Shown: positions 52,109-62,520, numbered from the stretch's first letter. The stretch is 64,000 nt of DNA from Planctomycetaceae bacterium (GCA_009778035.1 WRKP01000004.1:1-64000), one strand, 5' to 3'. The notes: generated from the letters alone by a model not told the origin. Program-made: numbers and translations.

Positions 52109-54478
52109 TTACCGTTCGACCTGCCTGACATTCTCAATCGCATCGGCTAAACGTTGAAGCGTCTCCGCATCGCGACGCAATACCGCCTCAAAGTATTGAT
52201 TGAGCACATTGCGGATAGGCTCTTCCTCCTTGCTGAGTTTTTTCGTTTCTTTAAGCGGCACCGTAAAATCGCCAAGATCGCCACAAAGACGCAATCCTAA
52301 TACGCGAACAGATGGAAATTCATGCCGGATAAGCCGATCTAAAGCCCTGCCATCATCGCCTGCTGCCTCGGCAAATGATTGACGGCATAATTCGGCCAGC
52401 ATCCGATGTTCCGGCTGAATAGACATGGTGCCAAGCCAATTTGCGAGGATGACTTGCCCGAATTCATACCGCTCCGACTGCAACATCATACCGCCCTGCG
52501 ACGTGACCTGAAAAGGCTGAATCTGATTGTCCGCCTGCCAAACAATTTGCTCGCCTTGCCGAGGAACAAAGCCCAAAATCGGGCTGGTTTTCGGCCCTTG
52601 CGATTCTGAAGCACGAGCGTTCGTAGCCGGGATTGTGATTTCGGAAAATGAATCGATAAACAATGTGCTTTCCGTTCCCTGCACGCTTACCGTACCGCGT
52701 GCCCGTTCCATTGCAATGCGAAGCGATTGATTCGGACGCAGCGGACGAATGATAATCCGGCCATAATCCACGAAAATACCCGGCAGACCGTTTTCGTCAA
52801 GCGGCAAGATGCAAAGTTTGGCATCGCCGATCATTTCGATGCGAAAACTGTCGGCAAGTTCAAACGTTCCCCGAAAAGGATCGGACGTCAAAAGATATTG
52901 TTCCGCATGAATATCAAAGGGCAGGTCGGGCAGTTGCCAACCGTCGCCGACCGAGTCGGCGGAGAAAATCACGCTGGGATAGTTCGTTGAAATAGTCCGG
53001 CCAAGTATCGGACGCTCTTGCAATGCGACCTCTGTCTCGACAATTTCGGCCGGTACGACGGATTCCGGCGATTCCGCTTCGTCAGGCACTTCATCCGGCA
53101 TTTGCGTGGATGCTTGCATAGACGTTTGCATAATCGCATACGGCGGCCGGGCTTGGGGGACTGACGAATCGGAAACCGGAGCACGCGGTGGCAACGCCGC
53201 CGGCGGGACTGCGGATGGCGAGTCTATTGGCGACCTCGATACCGGCTGGATAGGCTGGAACGCAATGATCGCATCATTTGAACGGATTGATTCGCCTCGG
53301 ATGATTTCCGGCAACACGCGGTCGGATGGGGATTCCAACCGAGCGGCGGTGGTCAGCGGAAGTTCGGTCGGCAACGGCTCCGTGGCCGGCTCGTCGATGT
53401 GGGGACGACCGGCAGGAATTGACGCCGCAACTTCGGGAACCTCAACTTCTGAGATTACCGTGTGCTGGAAGGGATTATCTGTATCGCTATGGTCTGGCAA
53501 GACGGTTTGCGGCACCGTTCCGACGGAAACGGCAAAGGGGTCATCCGGCAACGATACGGCAACGTTTTCCGTTGGGGCTGTCGGCATAGCGTAGCCGGTT
53601 TGCTGAATGGGTTCGGCGGGACGGCTGTCGGGCTGTTCCCAAGCCGGTGTAGAATGGCCGGACTGGGCGAATGGAGTTGCCGCAACGTGATAAAACACAT
53701 CCGGTTGCGGAACAATTTGATGGTAGGGATTGCTGGAACTCACAGGCCGTTCGGCACTTCGGACCGGGGGATATTCGGAGAGCACCTCGCTGTCCCGTTC
53801 TTGGCTTTCTGCCGTTTGGCGTTTGTTTTCTGCCGCCTTTTTTTCAATTTGTTGCCAACCGAAGAGCAGCGTGCAGATGCACATACCGATCATCAAAAAC
53901 GTCCAAATCGGCGATGAAGCCTGTCGGCCCGGCGCATTCGGTTCGTGTGTAACTTGCGGGGCAGTTCTTTGAGGAAACCAGCGTTGCCAAAACGGCATGT
54001 TCTTTGCCGGTGCGGATTCCTGTGGAACGCCTTGCGGATGAAAGTGCTGGGTTTGCGGTTGGAGCGGCTGCGGCGGCTGGTTCAGCGGTCTTGGCGCATT
54101 GCAGGCTTCATAGCATTTGAGTCGGCAATCCCTGCTGGTTTGAGCGGGTTCGCCCAGCACGTTGGTCAGGACGTGATGAATGGAAGCAATTTCGGCCAGA
54201 TATTTATCGGTCGAGAGGCAATAGGCCTCGAAGTTCTCTTGGACATCCTTGGACATTTGATGATCGAGGTATTCTGCAACGTAATTGGGGTCAAGTTCTT
54301 CTCGTTGGTCGATGAGTCCGGGCACGCCGAGCATTGGATTACGCATGACGTATCGTATTCGGTGCAAGGTATTTTCGGCTTGAGTGTCGTGTGCCAGCAG
54401 TTGTTCCAACCGCTGATGCTGTTCGACATCGAAGACGTTGTCTTCGAGGGCCAAAAGGGTGCGCAGCGAGAATCTCAT
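52109..54478 (-). CDS. Membrane-anchored FecR-like protein with Pro-rich linker
   Basis: 789 residues. A cytoplasmic N-terminal segment (~1-120) with helix-prone LLALEDNVFDVEQHQRLEQL, resembling anti-sigma-factor or DUF-type domains; one transmembrane helix (SPIWTFLMIGMCICTLLFGW, ~188-207); a long Pro/Ser/Thr/Glu-rich linker (~215-490); and a C-terminal beta domain of FecR type (FRIEMIGDAKLCILPLDENG, GRIIIRPLRPNQSLRIAMER, GTVSVQGTESTLFIDSFSEI). Such proteins relay outside signals to ECF sigma factors; no sigma gene is adjacent. A leaderless-type promoter precedes the ATG. Confidence 0.7.
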   Translation of the reverse strand: MRFSLRTLLALEDNVFDVEQHQRLEQLLAHDTQAENTLHRIRYVMRNPMLGVPGLIDQREELDPNYVAEYLDHQMSKDVQENFEAYCLSTDKYLAEIASIHHVLTNVLGEPAQTSRDCRLKCYEACNAPRPLNQPPQPLQPQTQHFHPQGVPQESAPAKNMPFWQRWFPQRTAPQVTHEPNAPGRQASSPIWTFLMIGMCICTLLFGWQQIEKKAAENKRQTAESQERDSEVLSEYPPVRSAERPVSSSNPYHQIVPQPDVFYHVAATPFAQSGHSTPAWEQPDSRPAEPIQQTGYAMPTAPTENVAVSLPDDPFAVSVGTVPQTVLPDHSDTDNPFQHTVISEVEVPEVAASIPAGRPHIDEPATEPLPTELPLTTAARLESPSDRVLPEIIRGESIRSNDAIIAFQPIQPVSRSPIDSPSAVPPAALPPRAPVSDSSVPQARPPYAIMQTSMQASTQMPDEVPDEAESPESVVPAEIVETEVALQERPILGRTISTNYPSVIFSADSVGDGWQLPDLPFDIHAEQYLLTSDPFRGTFELADSFRIEMIGDAKLCILPLDENGLPGIFVDYGRIIIRPLRPNQSLRIAMERARGTVSVQGTESTLFIDSFSEITIPATNARASESQGPKTSPILGFVPRQGEQIVWQADNQIQPFQVTSQGGMMLQSERYEFGQVILANWLGTMSIQPEHRMLAELCRQSFAEAAGDDGRALDRLIRHEFPSVRVLGLRLCGDLGDFTVPLKETKKLSKEEEPIRNVLNQYFEAVLRRDAETLQRLADAIENVRQVER

Positions 54479-54484
54479 TGGCGG

Positions 54485-54513
54485 AGTATGCAGAAATTGC
54501 GGAACTGGGTCAA
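54485..54513 (-). promoter_or_regulatory. Promoter of the FecR-like gene, leaderless
   Basis: TTGACC, 17-bp spacer, CATACT on the minus strand; the -10 ends 6 nt before the ATG. Confidence 0.55.
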
Positions 54514-54570
54514 GAGTGGAATCGGAAAACGGTTGCGTTCGACTTGTTCGGCCCTACCTCCCTCAAAATC

Positions 54571-54598
54571 GTTATTCCGGCGTAAGTGGGGAACCAGC
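54571..54598. repeat. Degenerate family 1 half-unit
   Basis: GTTATTCCGGCGTAAGTGGG followed by GAACCAG matches the left half of the family 1 repeat with several changes. Confidence 0.5.
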
Positions 54599-54647
54599 CG
54601 AGTGGCGTGCGATGCGGCTAACACCGGAATGCCGATGCCGAATAAAT

Positions 54648-55973
54648 CTATTTGCCAAACTTCGCCAGCACATCTTCCATACTTGGTTGGCCGATTTCCT
54701 GCAAACTGTACTCGACCCGCGTAGTCGGCTTGGCTATCTTGATGACACGACCCAAATCTATCGGCGTTGCAATAATCACCGAATCACAATCCGTTCGCTC
54801 AATCGTTGCCGTCAAATCCCGCATCTGCTCCTCGCCGTAACCCATTGCCGGAAGCAACTTTCCAACGTTAGGATAAATACGGAACGTCTCCGCCAACTTG
54901 CCCACCGCATAAGGCCGAGGATCAATAATTTCCGCCGCTCCAAAACGCTTCGCCGCCACAATGCCCGCTCCAATTTTCATATCGCCATGAGTCAACGTCG
55001 GCCCATCTTCAATCACCAATACCCGTTTGCCCCGAATAACATCGGGATTTTCCACACTGATCGTCGATGCCGCATCCACCACGACGGCCCTGGGATTGAC
55101 CCGTTCGATATTCTCACGCACCGCAAGGATATTGTCGTAATCCGCACTGTCAATCTTGTTAATCACGACGACATCCGCCAATCGCAACGTAATTTCGCCG
55201 GGATAATAGGACAATTCATGTCCCGGACGATGCGGGTCAACGACCGTAACCATCAAGTCAGGCCGATAAAATGAAAAATCATTATTGCCGCCGTCCCAAA
55301 GGATTACGTCGCATCCGCTGGGGTCATTTTCCGCCGCCCGAAGGATTGCTTCATAATCCACACCGGCGTAGATGACATTGCCGCGGGCGATATGCGGTTC
55401 GTATTCTTCCATCTCTTCGATGGTGCAGCGGTGTTTGGTCAAGTCGTCGATACTGGCAAAGCGTTGGACTTTTTGGGCTTCCAGGTCGCCGTAGGGCATC
55501 GGATGGCGGACGGCAATGACTTTAAGGCCTTTTGCCATAAGGATTTCCACGATGCGTCGGGAAGTTTGGCTTTTTCCGCAGCCTGTTCGTGCGGCCCCGA
55601 CGGCGATGACGGGTTTGGTGCTTTTGAGCATCGTGTTTTTATGTCCAAGGAGCGTAAAATCCGCTCCGGCGGCATTGACTTTGGCTCCGATCCCCATCAC
55701 GGTATTGTATGAAATATCGCTGTAGGAAAAGACGCATTCATCGGCATCGAGTTCTTTGATAAGGCGTTCGAGGTCATCTTGCGGATGGATTGGAATGCCA
55801 TCGGGATAGAGATGTCCGGCGAGTGAAGGGGGATATTTTCGTCCGGCGATGTCGGGAATTTGTGCTGCCGTGAAAGCAACGACCTTGTAGGCCGAATTGT
55901 TTCGGTAAACGGTATTGAAGTTATGAAAATCGCGGCCTGCCGCTCCGATGATAATAATTTTGCGTTGGGTCAT
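54648..55973 (-). CDS. Cyclic 2,3-diphosphoglycerate synthetase-like GTPase
   Basis: 441 residues. N-terminal Rossmann-like domain (KIIIIGAAGRDFHNFNTVYR, ~5-24) and a P-loop domain: Walker A GAARTGCGKSQTSR (~122-135), the WDGGNNDFSFYRPD segment and VINKIDSAD for nucleotide recognition. This matches the family annotated as cyclic 2,3-diphosphoglycerate synthetase, known from methanogens, but bacterial members are often of unknown substrate. A cytoplasmic role in phosphoglycerate metabolism or metal-linked GTPase activity is possible. The last ~100 residues are well conserved (PNVGKLLPAMGYG). Confidence 0.85.
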   Translation of the reverse strand: MTQRKIIIIGAAGRDFHNFNTVYRNNSAYKVVAFTAAQIPDIAGRKYPPSLAGHLYPDGIPIHPQDDLERLIKELDADECVFSYSDISYNTVMGIGAKVNAAGADFTLLGHKNTMLKSTKPVIAVGAARTGCGKSQTSRRIVEILMAKGLKVIAVRHPMPYGDLEAQKVQRFASIDDLTKHRCTIEEMEEYEPHIARGNVIYAGVDYEAILRAAENDPSGCDVILWDGGNNDFSFYRPDLMVTVVDPHRPGHELSYYPGEITLRLADVVVINKIDSADYDNILAVRENIERVNPRAVVVDAASTISVENPDVIRGKRVLVIEDGPTLTHGDMKIGAGIVAAKRFGAAEIIDPRPYAVGKLAETFRIYPNVGKLLPAMGYGEEQMRDLTATIERTDCDSVIIATPIDLGRVIKIAKPTTRVEYSLQEIGQPSMEDVLAKFGK

Positions 55974-56295
55974 AGTGAGTTTTTAAGTTTGTATATTCAA
56001 TCTTCGCAATAAATTTCGCCGAGCCACTGCGTCCGGTCAAGGATTATACAGTACCGAAGCAATCAATACCCCCGTGGGCAGCCCAAGTTTGCTCGGGCAT
56101 AACGATCGACGAAGCCAGCAGACGGGGATTTTCGATATTCCTGAACCTTGTTCTGGGGTGAGTTGAATCATCTACTGGTCCCATTATACCCTATTTGTTC
56201 CGTAAACGGAGGCGGGCACGGCTGGAAAGCAATCCGTCAAGAGATAACGGAATCAAAGAAGGGCGACGTGCATATCGTTTTCTGGTTCCCGCCCT

Positions 56296-56321
56296 GGTTC
56301 CCGGCTTGCGCCGGGATGACG
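56296..56321. repeat. Family 1 right half-unit
   Basis: GGTTCCCGGCTTGCGCCGGG then ATGACG: same as the right palindrome of the full repeats at 20588 and 35302. Confidence 0.6.
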
Positions 56322-56352
56322 AAGGGGCGTCCAGCCCCATTCGGAGTATGCA

Positions 56353-59300
56353 CTAGAAACTGAACTGCGTTCCAATGCCCAAGTTAAACACACTGTATGC
56401 ACCCTGCGACCAGGAGAAATTCCAGTCGCCATCAAGGAACAACGTTGCCGTTCGGTCCTGATTCAACCAAAGATGCGAACCCAAACCCAACTGGCTGTAA
56501 TGATACCCCAAATTCGCACCGCGGACACTAAACACATCGCTTCCGCTCGTAAAGGATTGCAATGATGTCGGATAACGATCCCCCGTCAACCTAACCATAT
56601 AATACTTTCGCATTTGGATACCGCCGCGAGCAAAATAACTTTCCGTGTTGAAGCCAAATCGGCCAAGCGTTCTCGCAAAAGTCATCGCCCTGTAGTCCAT
56701 TCCGTATGTTCCCGACGTTGCACCCTGTGCTTCCCGGTTTTCAGCAATGTTGCTCCCGTTATTCGACCACGAGCCACGGGAACCGGAAGCAATCTGTTCG
56801 CGGTAAGCCTTTTGCCGGATGTTTTGATACTCAAAACCCAATACCGGCCGGAATACCATATTCGGACTGACCGTGAACGGACGCGCAAATTCGAGTGCAT
56901 AATTGAACGAACTTCCTTTCGTTGTCCATTCGTAATGGTCATTGATCCCGAATATGTCATTCAAGTTATAGGACGAGCCGCTTGAACTGGTTGCGATAAA
57001 TACATCCCGGTTGCGGATATATCGGTCGCCATCGTATGTTTGATACCCGCCGCCCATAAAGGAGCGTATTTCAAACTGTTCATACGGAGCAGCAACTAAG
57101 TACATACCAAATGCGTAATCATTGCTGCGTACTTTATCGCTTCTCGACTGCAAAGTCGCATCATTGATCATTGCCACACCGCCAATTACGGAACTTGGCG
57201 TCAGATTCCATTCGCTTCCGATCATCACGCCGTTGCGGTATGATGTGAATTTGAATGAGTTTTGATCGCCATCCTTGTATGTATTTGAATGCGTATAGGC
57301 ACCCCATACCGAACCCGTTCGTTGATAGGGACTTTGTCCTCGGAACTGTCCACTGGGGCCAGCCGCCATCGGAGGCGCAAACTGTTGTCCCGGATGCGGC
57401 GTTCCTGGTTGGCCATACTGTTGCAACTGGCCCGTTTGTGCATTTCGGAACACGACATCGCCGCGACGACCGGTACTCATACCACCGACGCCGTAACCGA
57501 TTCGATTGAATAGGTGATCCGACGGCGAAGTTAAGTTCATCACCACGCTGTTCGCACGCGTCGGAGCAGCAACCTGGCGGAATACATCCCGTAATACATC
57601 AGGGCTGTTCAAGCCGAATTGGAACGACAACGCAAGGCCGGGATTCGTCAGCATCGCTTTATCCAGCGTACGGGCAACCGACAGGACGTTGTAATTGTTA
57701 CCCAATCGGCGAACCCGATTGCGATAGTAGTTGGGATCATCAATCACGGTTAACACCGCGGGCGATTGTCCCGATGCCATCTGGATCGGCAGTATATCGA
57801 CATTGGCAAAGACCCAATCGGTCGTCGAACTCGTGATTCTTTTCACCGTTCCATCGGTATATCCTTCGCTGGCAATGATGATGAAGGAAGTCTGTTTTTC
57901 CTTGCTGGCCGCATCGGCGTCCAAGTCGAAAATTCGGTCTGCCTGGACGACACCGCCGAGTTGCGTTTCTCCCAACAGGGTGATCCCGTAGTTTGCCGGA
58001 GCATTAAGGTAGGCCGGCGGGACAGTTCCATAACTGTAGACATCATTGGTCCAATTCGCACTATCAATCCAGTAGGCCGGAACCGTTCCATGCACGCTGA
58101 CGACGTCGCTGAACCCGTACCGCCAAAGGAGTTTATCCAAGTCGGTCAATTCAAAGCGGATATTGTTTTCTTCAAACAATTTTCGGTTCAATCGGGCACG
58201 TTCCGCAGGATTGTTGTCGTAACTGTGCAATTCCTGCGGGGTTAATGTCAGTGCGAGCAGTTTTCGCTGCAATTCGCCACGTCGCGTTGCGTCGGTCAGG
58301 TATTCGAACTGTTCGTACTGGCTCAACAAGGGCAAGCCCGTCGTTGTATGCACGAATGCCGAAGGACTGAACCACGAAAGATGCGTTCCCAACTTTTCGA
58401 CGGCAATCGTTTGCCAATCTTCGCGGGAAATTTCCCCTTCCTGCAGCAGCGAAGTGTCGTAAGTATTCGTTGCGGAATTGAACGTTGCCGTTGCTCCCGC
58501 AATGTTGGAGGCGTATTTGCCAAACACATCGCCGATTCTATCGTTGCCGATGGTAACATGGTATTGCCCGTGAGCAAGTTTTTCTTCGGCATTGTAGACG
58601 GGATTCAACGGGTCGTAGACCGGCCGCGTCGTCTCATCCATCAAATACAGATGACCGAAAATCGTGATTGTCCCGAACTGTCCGCCCGGCACGCCCCGCA
58701 TCGCTTGCTCGACCATAACATTGTTCGGCGACTGCGAAACGGTATTGAGCATGCTTCGATAACCTGTTTTTTCCAGTTCGAGTGCTTGCCATTCATTTTC
58801 GCCGACGTATCCGGGCAAACCGGGAGCGAGGATACCGCGGTTAATGAAATGTCCCTCGAAATAGTCGACGCCGAAATTGTAATCCCAGCGTTGGGCAATT
58901 TGGAACATACCATTACCGGACACAATACCTTCGTTGAGGACATCGTGAATGATCAAGCGTTCGGCATAGTCTGGACTGGCGGTGTACGGCGTCGTCGGAT
59001 CGACCGCGAACCAAGAATCATTGAGCATAAGGTGTCCCGTCTTTTCGACGTATACATCTCGTACGCGGATGCCTGGATCCTGGTAAATATCGCTTCCGAT
59101 CACTCGTTCCAGCACGTTGCGGTTAAAAATCGTGGTTCCGTCGGTAAATCTCAGGTCGACGCTTCCGCTTAAAGTGTAAAAGGGATCTAAAACGCCGCCG
59201 CCGTAGATATTTCCGCTGAAAATATCGCCATCGCTAAACACGACGAGCGTTCCATCCTGCGTGTATCCTGCCAGCAATTCTGGCACCGAAAGGCCGGAAT

Positions 59301-62300
59301 AGAAATCCGCCGCTCCGTAATGCAGGAATCTGGCCAATGCTTCTCGGAAATGCCGATAACCGTTGGGGCCAGCGGCGTAACCGTAGGAGTTTGCAAAACT
59401 TGGGAGCACCATCGATTCATAGTTCCCCGAGTTGGCGTTTTGTCGTCCTGCGAGATACCACAGGAGCACTTCGTCCAGCACGATGGAGCGTCCCGGAATG
59501 TTATCCGCCGTCCAGGACGGTTGCATATTATCGGCGAGATACCCATCGCGGTGTCCCATCAAATAACTGGGGCCATCTCCAGATAGCCAGCCGATTCCAA
59601 GGATTTCGTCGTTGTAGGGCGAATCGCCGGGGTGTCCGTGATGCCAAAACGCCGAAAGATGACCGTTCATGGTGCTTTCCCATTCAGCCGCACCTATCGT
59701 TCCCGAGCCGCCAAAAATGTACGCGACTGGGTTGTAGAGTGTAACAATATCGCCGTGGACACCCGCATTATCGAAATGGAAGTTGTCTCCATTGTCGTCA
59801 TAGAGCAGGGTTGGATCGTACAGAAATTTCGCACGATTGGCAATCGTCATCGCGTCGAATGCCTGGAAATTCTTTGCTGACCGGACGGGATTTTCGGGAG
59901 TAAACAGCACTTTGGAGAGGTTACTCACATCATTATTATCGCCGATAGCAACTTTGCCGACGTGTGCCTGCGCTCCGAAGGACATTGCGGCCCCGCCGCC
60001 CCAAAGTGTACCGCCCGTAATGAGCGCATCATCGCCCAGTGCGGATATTTGTCGGACCGTGGGCCCGTAGTAGACCGACCACGGGTCAACGTTTGGCGGC
60101 AAAATGACTCCTTCCCATGCCAGTGATGTTCCGACAATATCAATTCCGATACCGGACGTTTGGTCAAATGCCGAAAAGAAGCTCAACGGGTCGCTGCTAC
60201 CGTATTGGCCGCCGGTTATTCGGACGCTCGGGGCGTCAGGATGCACCGTCCAGCGCTTGGTGGCATGGTCGTATTGCGTAAGCGGAATGGGATCGCCGCC
60301 GTTCACTTGGAGCCAAAACACTCGGCTTGGCTGCGTGTTGTAAGCGATAAATTTCCCTGCAATCCTTTGGTTTTCACTGTCGCTTCTGCTTGGGTCGTAG
60401 AAATGCACTCGGCCCCAGCGGTCCGCATCGGGATCGTTTGCATCGACATAGTACACATTACGCAGCCGATTTCGATCCGTTTCGGTCATATCCGAAATAT
60501 CCCAGAAGGAAATTTGTATTCCAGCCCGGTTTGGCGCGCCGGCGATCACTTTTCCTTCGACTTGGATTTCGTGGAAACTTCCGCTATATCCGACTCCGCC
60601 GTCGACCGGATGCGCATCATCACCCACGATCGCCCAAAGTTGAATGAGCGAATAACGGTCGGTGATACCGGTACTGCCGCCGTAAATCAGGCCACTGCTG
60701 TCGATGATGTATCCGCCTAAACCACCGCCAGCGTAGATACCGCTGGTTTTGTCGATGCTAATTCGGATCGTATCCATAAAACCAGGCTGTCCCTCACCGG
60801 TATTGCCGAACGAAATGCCGGTATTCGCGAAAATCCAGGAATTATCGTTCAGTTGGATTTGATTATATCCATAAGCACTGTCATGTTGGAAGGTCGAAGG
60901 CCAACTGGTAACATAACGGCTCATATTGAGATAGACGTTCTCTATTCGGCCCGGCATGTACCCGTGGACTTGGGCTTGGATTCCAACCGTAGGGCCGTTG
61001 ATATCGTTGATACCGTAGTAGGTATACTGCGCTTCGGCTCCCGTACCGGGATGGTGTTCCATAACGGCACCGATGGGATTTCGCAGCATCATAACATCAT
61101 TACCGGCAATGATTCGGCCATTGACGCCCTCGGACCAGATTTTATCGCCTGCATGGATGATCGTCCGTGCCTGTTCCGGCGCGCCGGGCGTTCCCATTTC
61201 ATATTTCCCTTTACCGTTATCGCCAAAGACGGCAATACCTTCGCCGCCGCCGAGGTTAATGGTAATGATTTCTCCAGTAACCGGATCAATGTAGATAAAC
61301 GTGTTTTCGCCTCCCGGTTCGCCGATTTGCGTATTGTAAAGTTGCAGACCGGCAAGTACCGAAAAACCGTAACCCGTGAGAATCAGTTCATCGTCAACGA
61401 CTTCAATAATGGGATCCCGGGCAAATACATGCAAAATTCCTGCCGTGCCGCCTTGAATTCGAGAATCGAAAACGTGGAGCGTACCGTGATTTTCAATCGC
61501 GTTGCCTTGGCTTGCAATAAGCGTGCGAGCATCGCCCGCAAATTGGTGCGAACCCTTCGGAAGACGCTGGTTTATGTAGAGCGTTCCTCCAATATGTTCT
61601 CCCGTGATGAGTTCCGACTCGGGCAATTCATCATCGGGAAATGGAAGTTCGTTGAGCGGCGGCAAAACGACTCCGTCCGGCACGTTGACATATTCAAACC
61701 AAACGACGCCGAGTTGGTAAATTCCGGGCCCCAAAAGGGTTCGGACGTTCGGCGGAAGGTCGGCGTATGTCTGATAAGGACCGTCGGGAAACAGAATGAT
61801 ATTGCCGTCGTCAAATAATTCAAATTCTTGGTAATCGCCGGGAAGCGCATCCCAACCGTTCATGCTCGGATCGAGTTCTAATTGGGCGATCAGGGCGGGA
61901 TCATTCAGCGAACGAAATTCGTTCGGCGGATCGAAGTCGTAACGGAATCCGATGGTGATACGTTCTTGATTGCCTATCATTTCGACTCGCAACATATAGA
62001 TACGTTGCACCGGTTCCGTCGTGTACGTGTTGATACCGTTCATAATGGCGGGTTCGCCGGAAGCGACGCTAATCACGGCTCCGACACCTGCGGCATTGAT
62101 AAACGAAGGGCCGCCTCGGTTCTCAAAAACGGTTCCGATTTGATCACTCGTCGGCTGATTGATCGCGGTTGCCGGTATTCCCTGCGGGCCGATGATTCGC
62201 GTAACGCCATCGTTGCCTACGCTGATGGTCGCGGTCGTGCCGAGGATAATATCCGTGGCAATCGGGCCAGACCTGTCAAAATAGGTAAGGTTCATTCTCG

Positions 62301-62520
62301 GCGGCACTGGCTCCGGCGGCGGAAGCGGTTCGCCCGGATCAATCCACGGATCTTCCGGGTCTGGATCTTCCGGGTCTGGATCTTCCGGGTCTGGAGGCTC
62401 CGGCGGTTCTTGCGCCTGTACGCTATTCATCTTATAGGGTGCAGAGTCGCTAATTGGGCAAACAACGAGCGCAAGAGCCATCAAAACGGCAACCAGAGTG
62501 AGCAATCCGTTGCGAGTCAT
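56353..62520 (-). CDS. Giant autotransporter-like surface protein
   Basis: 2055 residues. Signal-like N-terminus (GLLTLVAVLMALALVVCPIS, ~5-24), a Pro/Asp/Glu segment with three PDPED repeats (~43-57), a very long beta-rich passenger with Gly-rich strands, and a C-terminal ~300-residue beta barrel (from SVWGAYTHSNTY) whose alternating aromatic strands end in IGTQFSF, the terminal-Phe signature of outer-membrane barrels. Residues INNP/TRANSVVMNLTSPSDH mark the linker before the barrel. Start at 62520 chosen because AGAGG lies 9 nt upstream; 62529 is the alternative. Presumably a secreted adhesin displayed at the outer membrane; no protease motif seen. Confidence 0.85.
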   Translation of the reverse strand: MTRNGLLTLVAVLMALALVVCPISDSAPYKMNSVQAQEPPEPPDPEDPDPEDPDPEDPWIDPGEPLPPPEPVPPRMNLTYFDRSGPIATDIILGTTATISVGNDGVTRIIGPQGIPATAINQPTSDQIGTVFENRGGPSFINAAGVGAVISVASGEPAIMNGINTYTTEPVQRIYMLRVEMIGNQERITIGFRYDFDPPNEFRSLNDPALIAQLELDPSMNGWDALPGDYQEFELFDDGNIILFPDGPYQTYADLPPNVRTLLGPGIYQLGVVWFEYVNVPDGVVLPPLNELPFPDDELPESELITGEHIGGTLYINQRLPKGSHQFAGDARTLIASQGNAIENHGTLHVFDSRIQGGTAGILHVFARDPIIEVVDDELILTGYGFSVLAGLQLYNTQIGEPGGENTFIYIDPVTGEIITINLGGGEGIAVFGDNGKGKYEMGTPGAPEQARTIIHAGDKIWSEGVNGRIIAGNDVMMLRNPIGAVMEHHPGTGAEAQYTYYGINDINGPTVGIQAQVHGYMPGRIENVYLNMSRYVTSWPSTFQHDSAYGYNQIQLNDNSWIFANTGISFGNTGEGQPGFMDTIRISIDKTSGIYAGGGLGGYIIDSSGLIYGGSTGITDRYSLIQLWAIVGDDAHPVDGGVGYSGSFHEIQVEGKVIAGAPNRAGIQISFWDISDMTETDRNRLRNVYYVDANDPDADRWGRVHFYDPSRSDSENQRIAGKFIAYNTQPSRVFWLQVNGGDPIPLTQYDHATKRWTVHPDAPSVRITGGQYGSSDPLSFFSAFDQTSGIGIDIVGTSLAWEGVILPPNVDPWSVYYGPTVRQISALGDDALITGGTLWGGGAAMSFGAQAHVGKVAIGDNNDVSNLSKVLFTPENPVRSAKNFQAFDAMTIANRAKFLYDPTLLYDDNGDNFHFDNAGVHGDIVTLYNPVAYIFGGSGTIGAAEWESTMNGHLSAFWHHGHPGDSPYNDEILGIGWLSGDGPSYLMGHRDGYLADNMQPSWTADNIPGRSIVLDEVLLWYLAGRQNANSGNYESMVLPSFANSYGYAAGPNGYRHFREALARFLHYGAADFYSGLSVPELLAGYTQDGTLVVFSDGDIFSGNIYGGGVLDPFYTLSGSVDLRFTDGTTIFNRNVLERVIGSDIYQDPGIRVRDVYVEKTGHLMLNDSWFAVDPTTPYTASPDYAERLIIHDVLNEGIVSGNGMFQIAQRWDYNFGVDYFEGHFINRGILAPGLPGYVGENEWQALELEKTGYRSMLNTVSQSPNNVMVEQAMRGVPGGQFGTITIFGHLYLMDETTRPVYDPLNPVYNAEEKLAHGQYHVTIGNDRIGDVFGKYASNIAGATATFNSATNTYDTSLLQEGEISREDWQTIAVEKLGTHLSWFSPSAFVHTTTGLPLLSQYEQFEYLTDATRRGELQRKLLALTLTPQELHSYDNNPAERARLNRKLFEENNIRFELTDLDKLLWRYGFSDVVSVHGTVPAYWIDSANWTNDVYSYGTVPPAYLNAPANYGITLLGETQLGGVVQADRIFDLDADAASKEKQTSFIIIASEGYTDGTVKRITSSTTDWVFANVDILPIQMASGQSPAVLTVIDDPNYYRNRVRRLGNNYNVLSVARTLDKAMLTNPGLALSFQFGLNSPDVLRDVFRQVAAPTRANSVVMNLTSPSDHLFNRIGYGVGGMSTGRRGDVVFRNAQTGQLQQYGQPGTPHPGQQFAPPMAAGPSGQFRGQSPYQRTGSVWGAYTHSNTYKDGDQNSFKFTSYRNGVMIGSEWNLTPSSVIGGVAMINDATLQSRSDKVRSNDYAFGMYLVAAPYEQFEIRSFMGGGYQTYDGDRYIRNRDVFIATSSSGSSYNLNDIFGINDHYEWTTKGSSFNYALEFARPFTVSPNMVFRPVLGFEYQNIRQKAYREQIASGSRGSWSNNGSNIAENREAQGATSGTYGMDYRAMTFARTLGRFGFNTESYFARGGIQMRKYYMVRLTGDRYPTSLQSFTSGSDVFSVRGANLGYHYSQLGLGSHLWLNQDRTATLFLDGDWNFSWSQGAYSVFNLGIGTQFSF
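62350..62394 (-). repeat. Three tandem 15-bp units in the autotransporter gene
   Basis: Three perfect copies of a 15-bp unit (plus strand ATCTTCCGGGTCTGG) encode PDPED x3 near the N-terminus. Perfect identity suggests recent slippage expansion; unit number may vary between strains. Confidence 0.9.
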
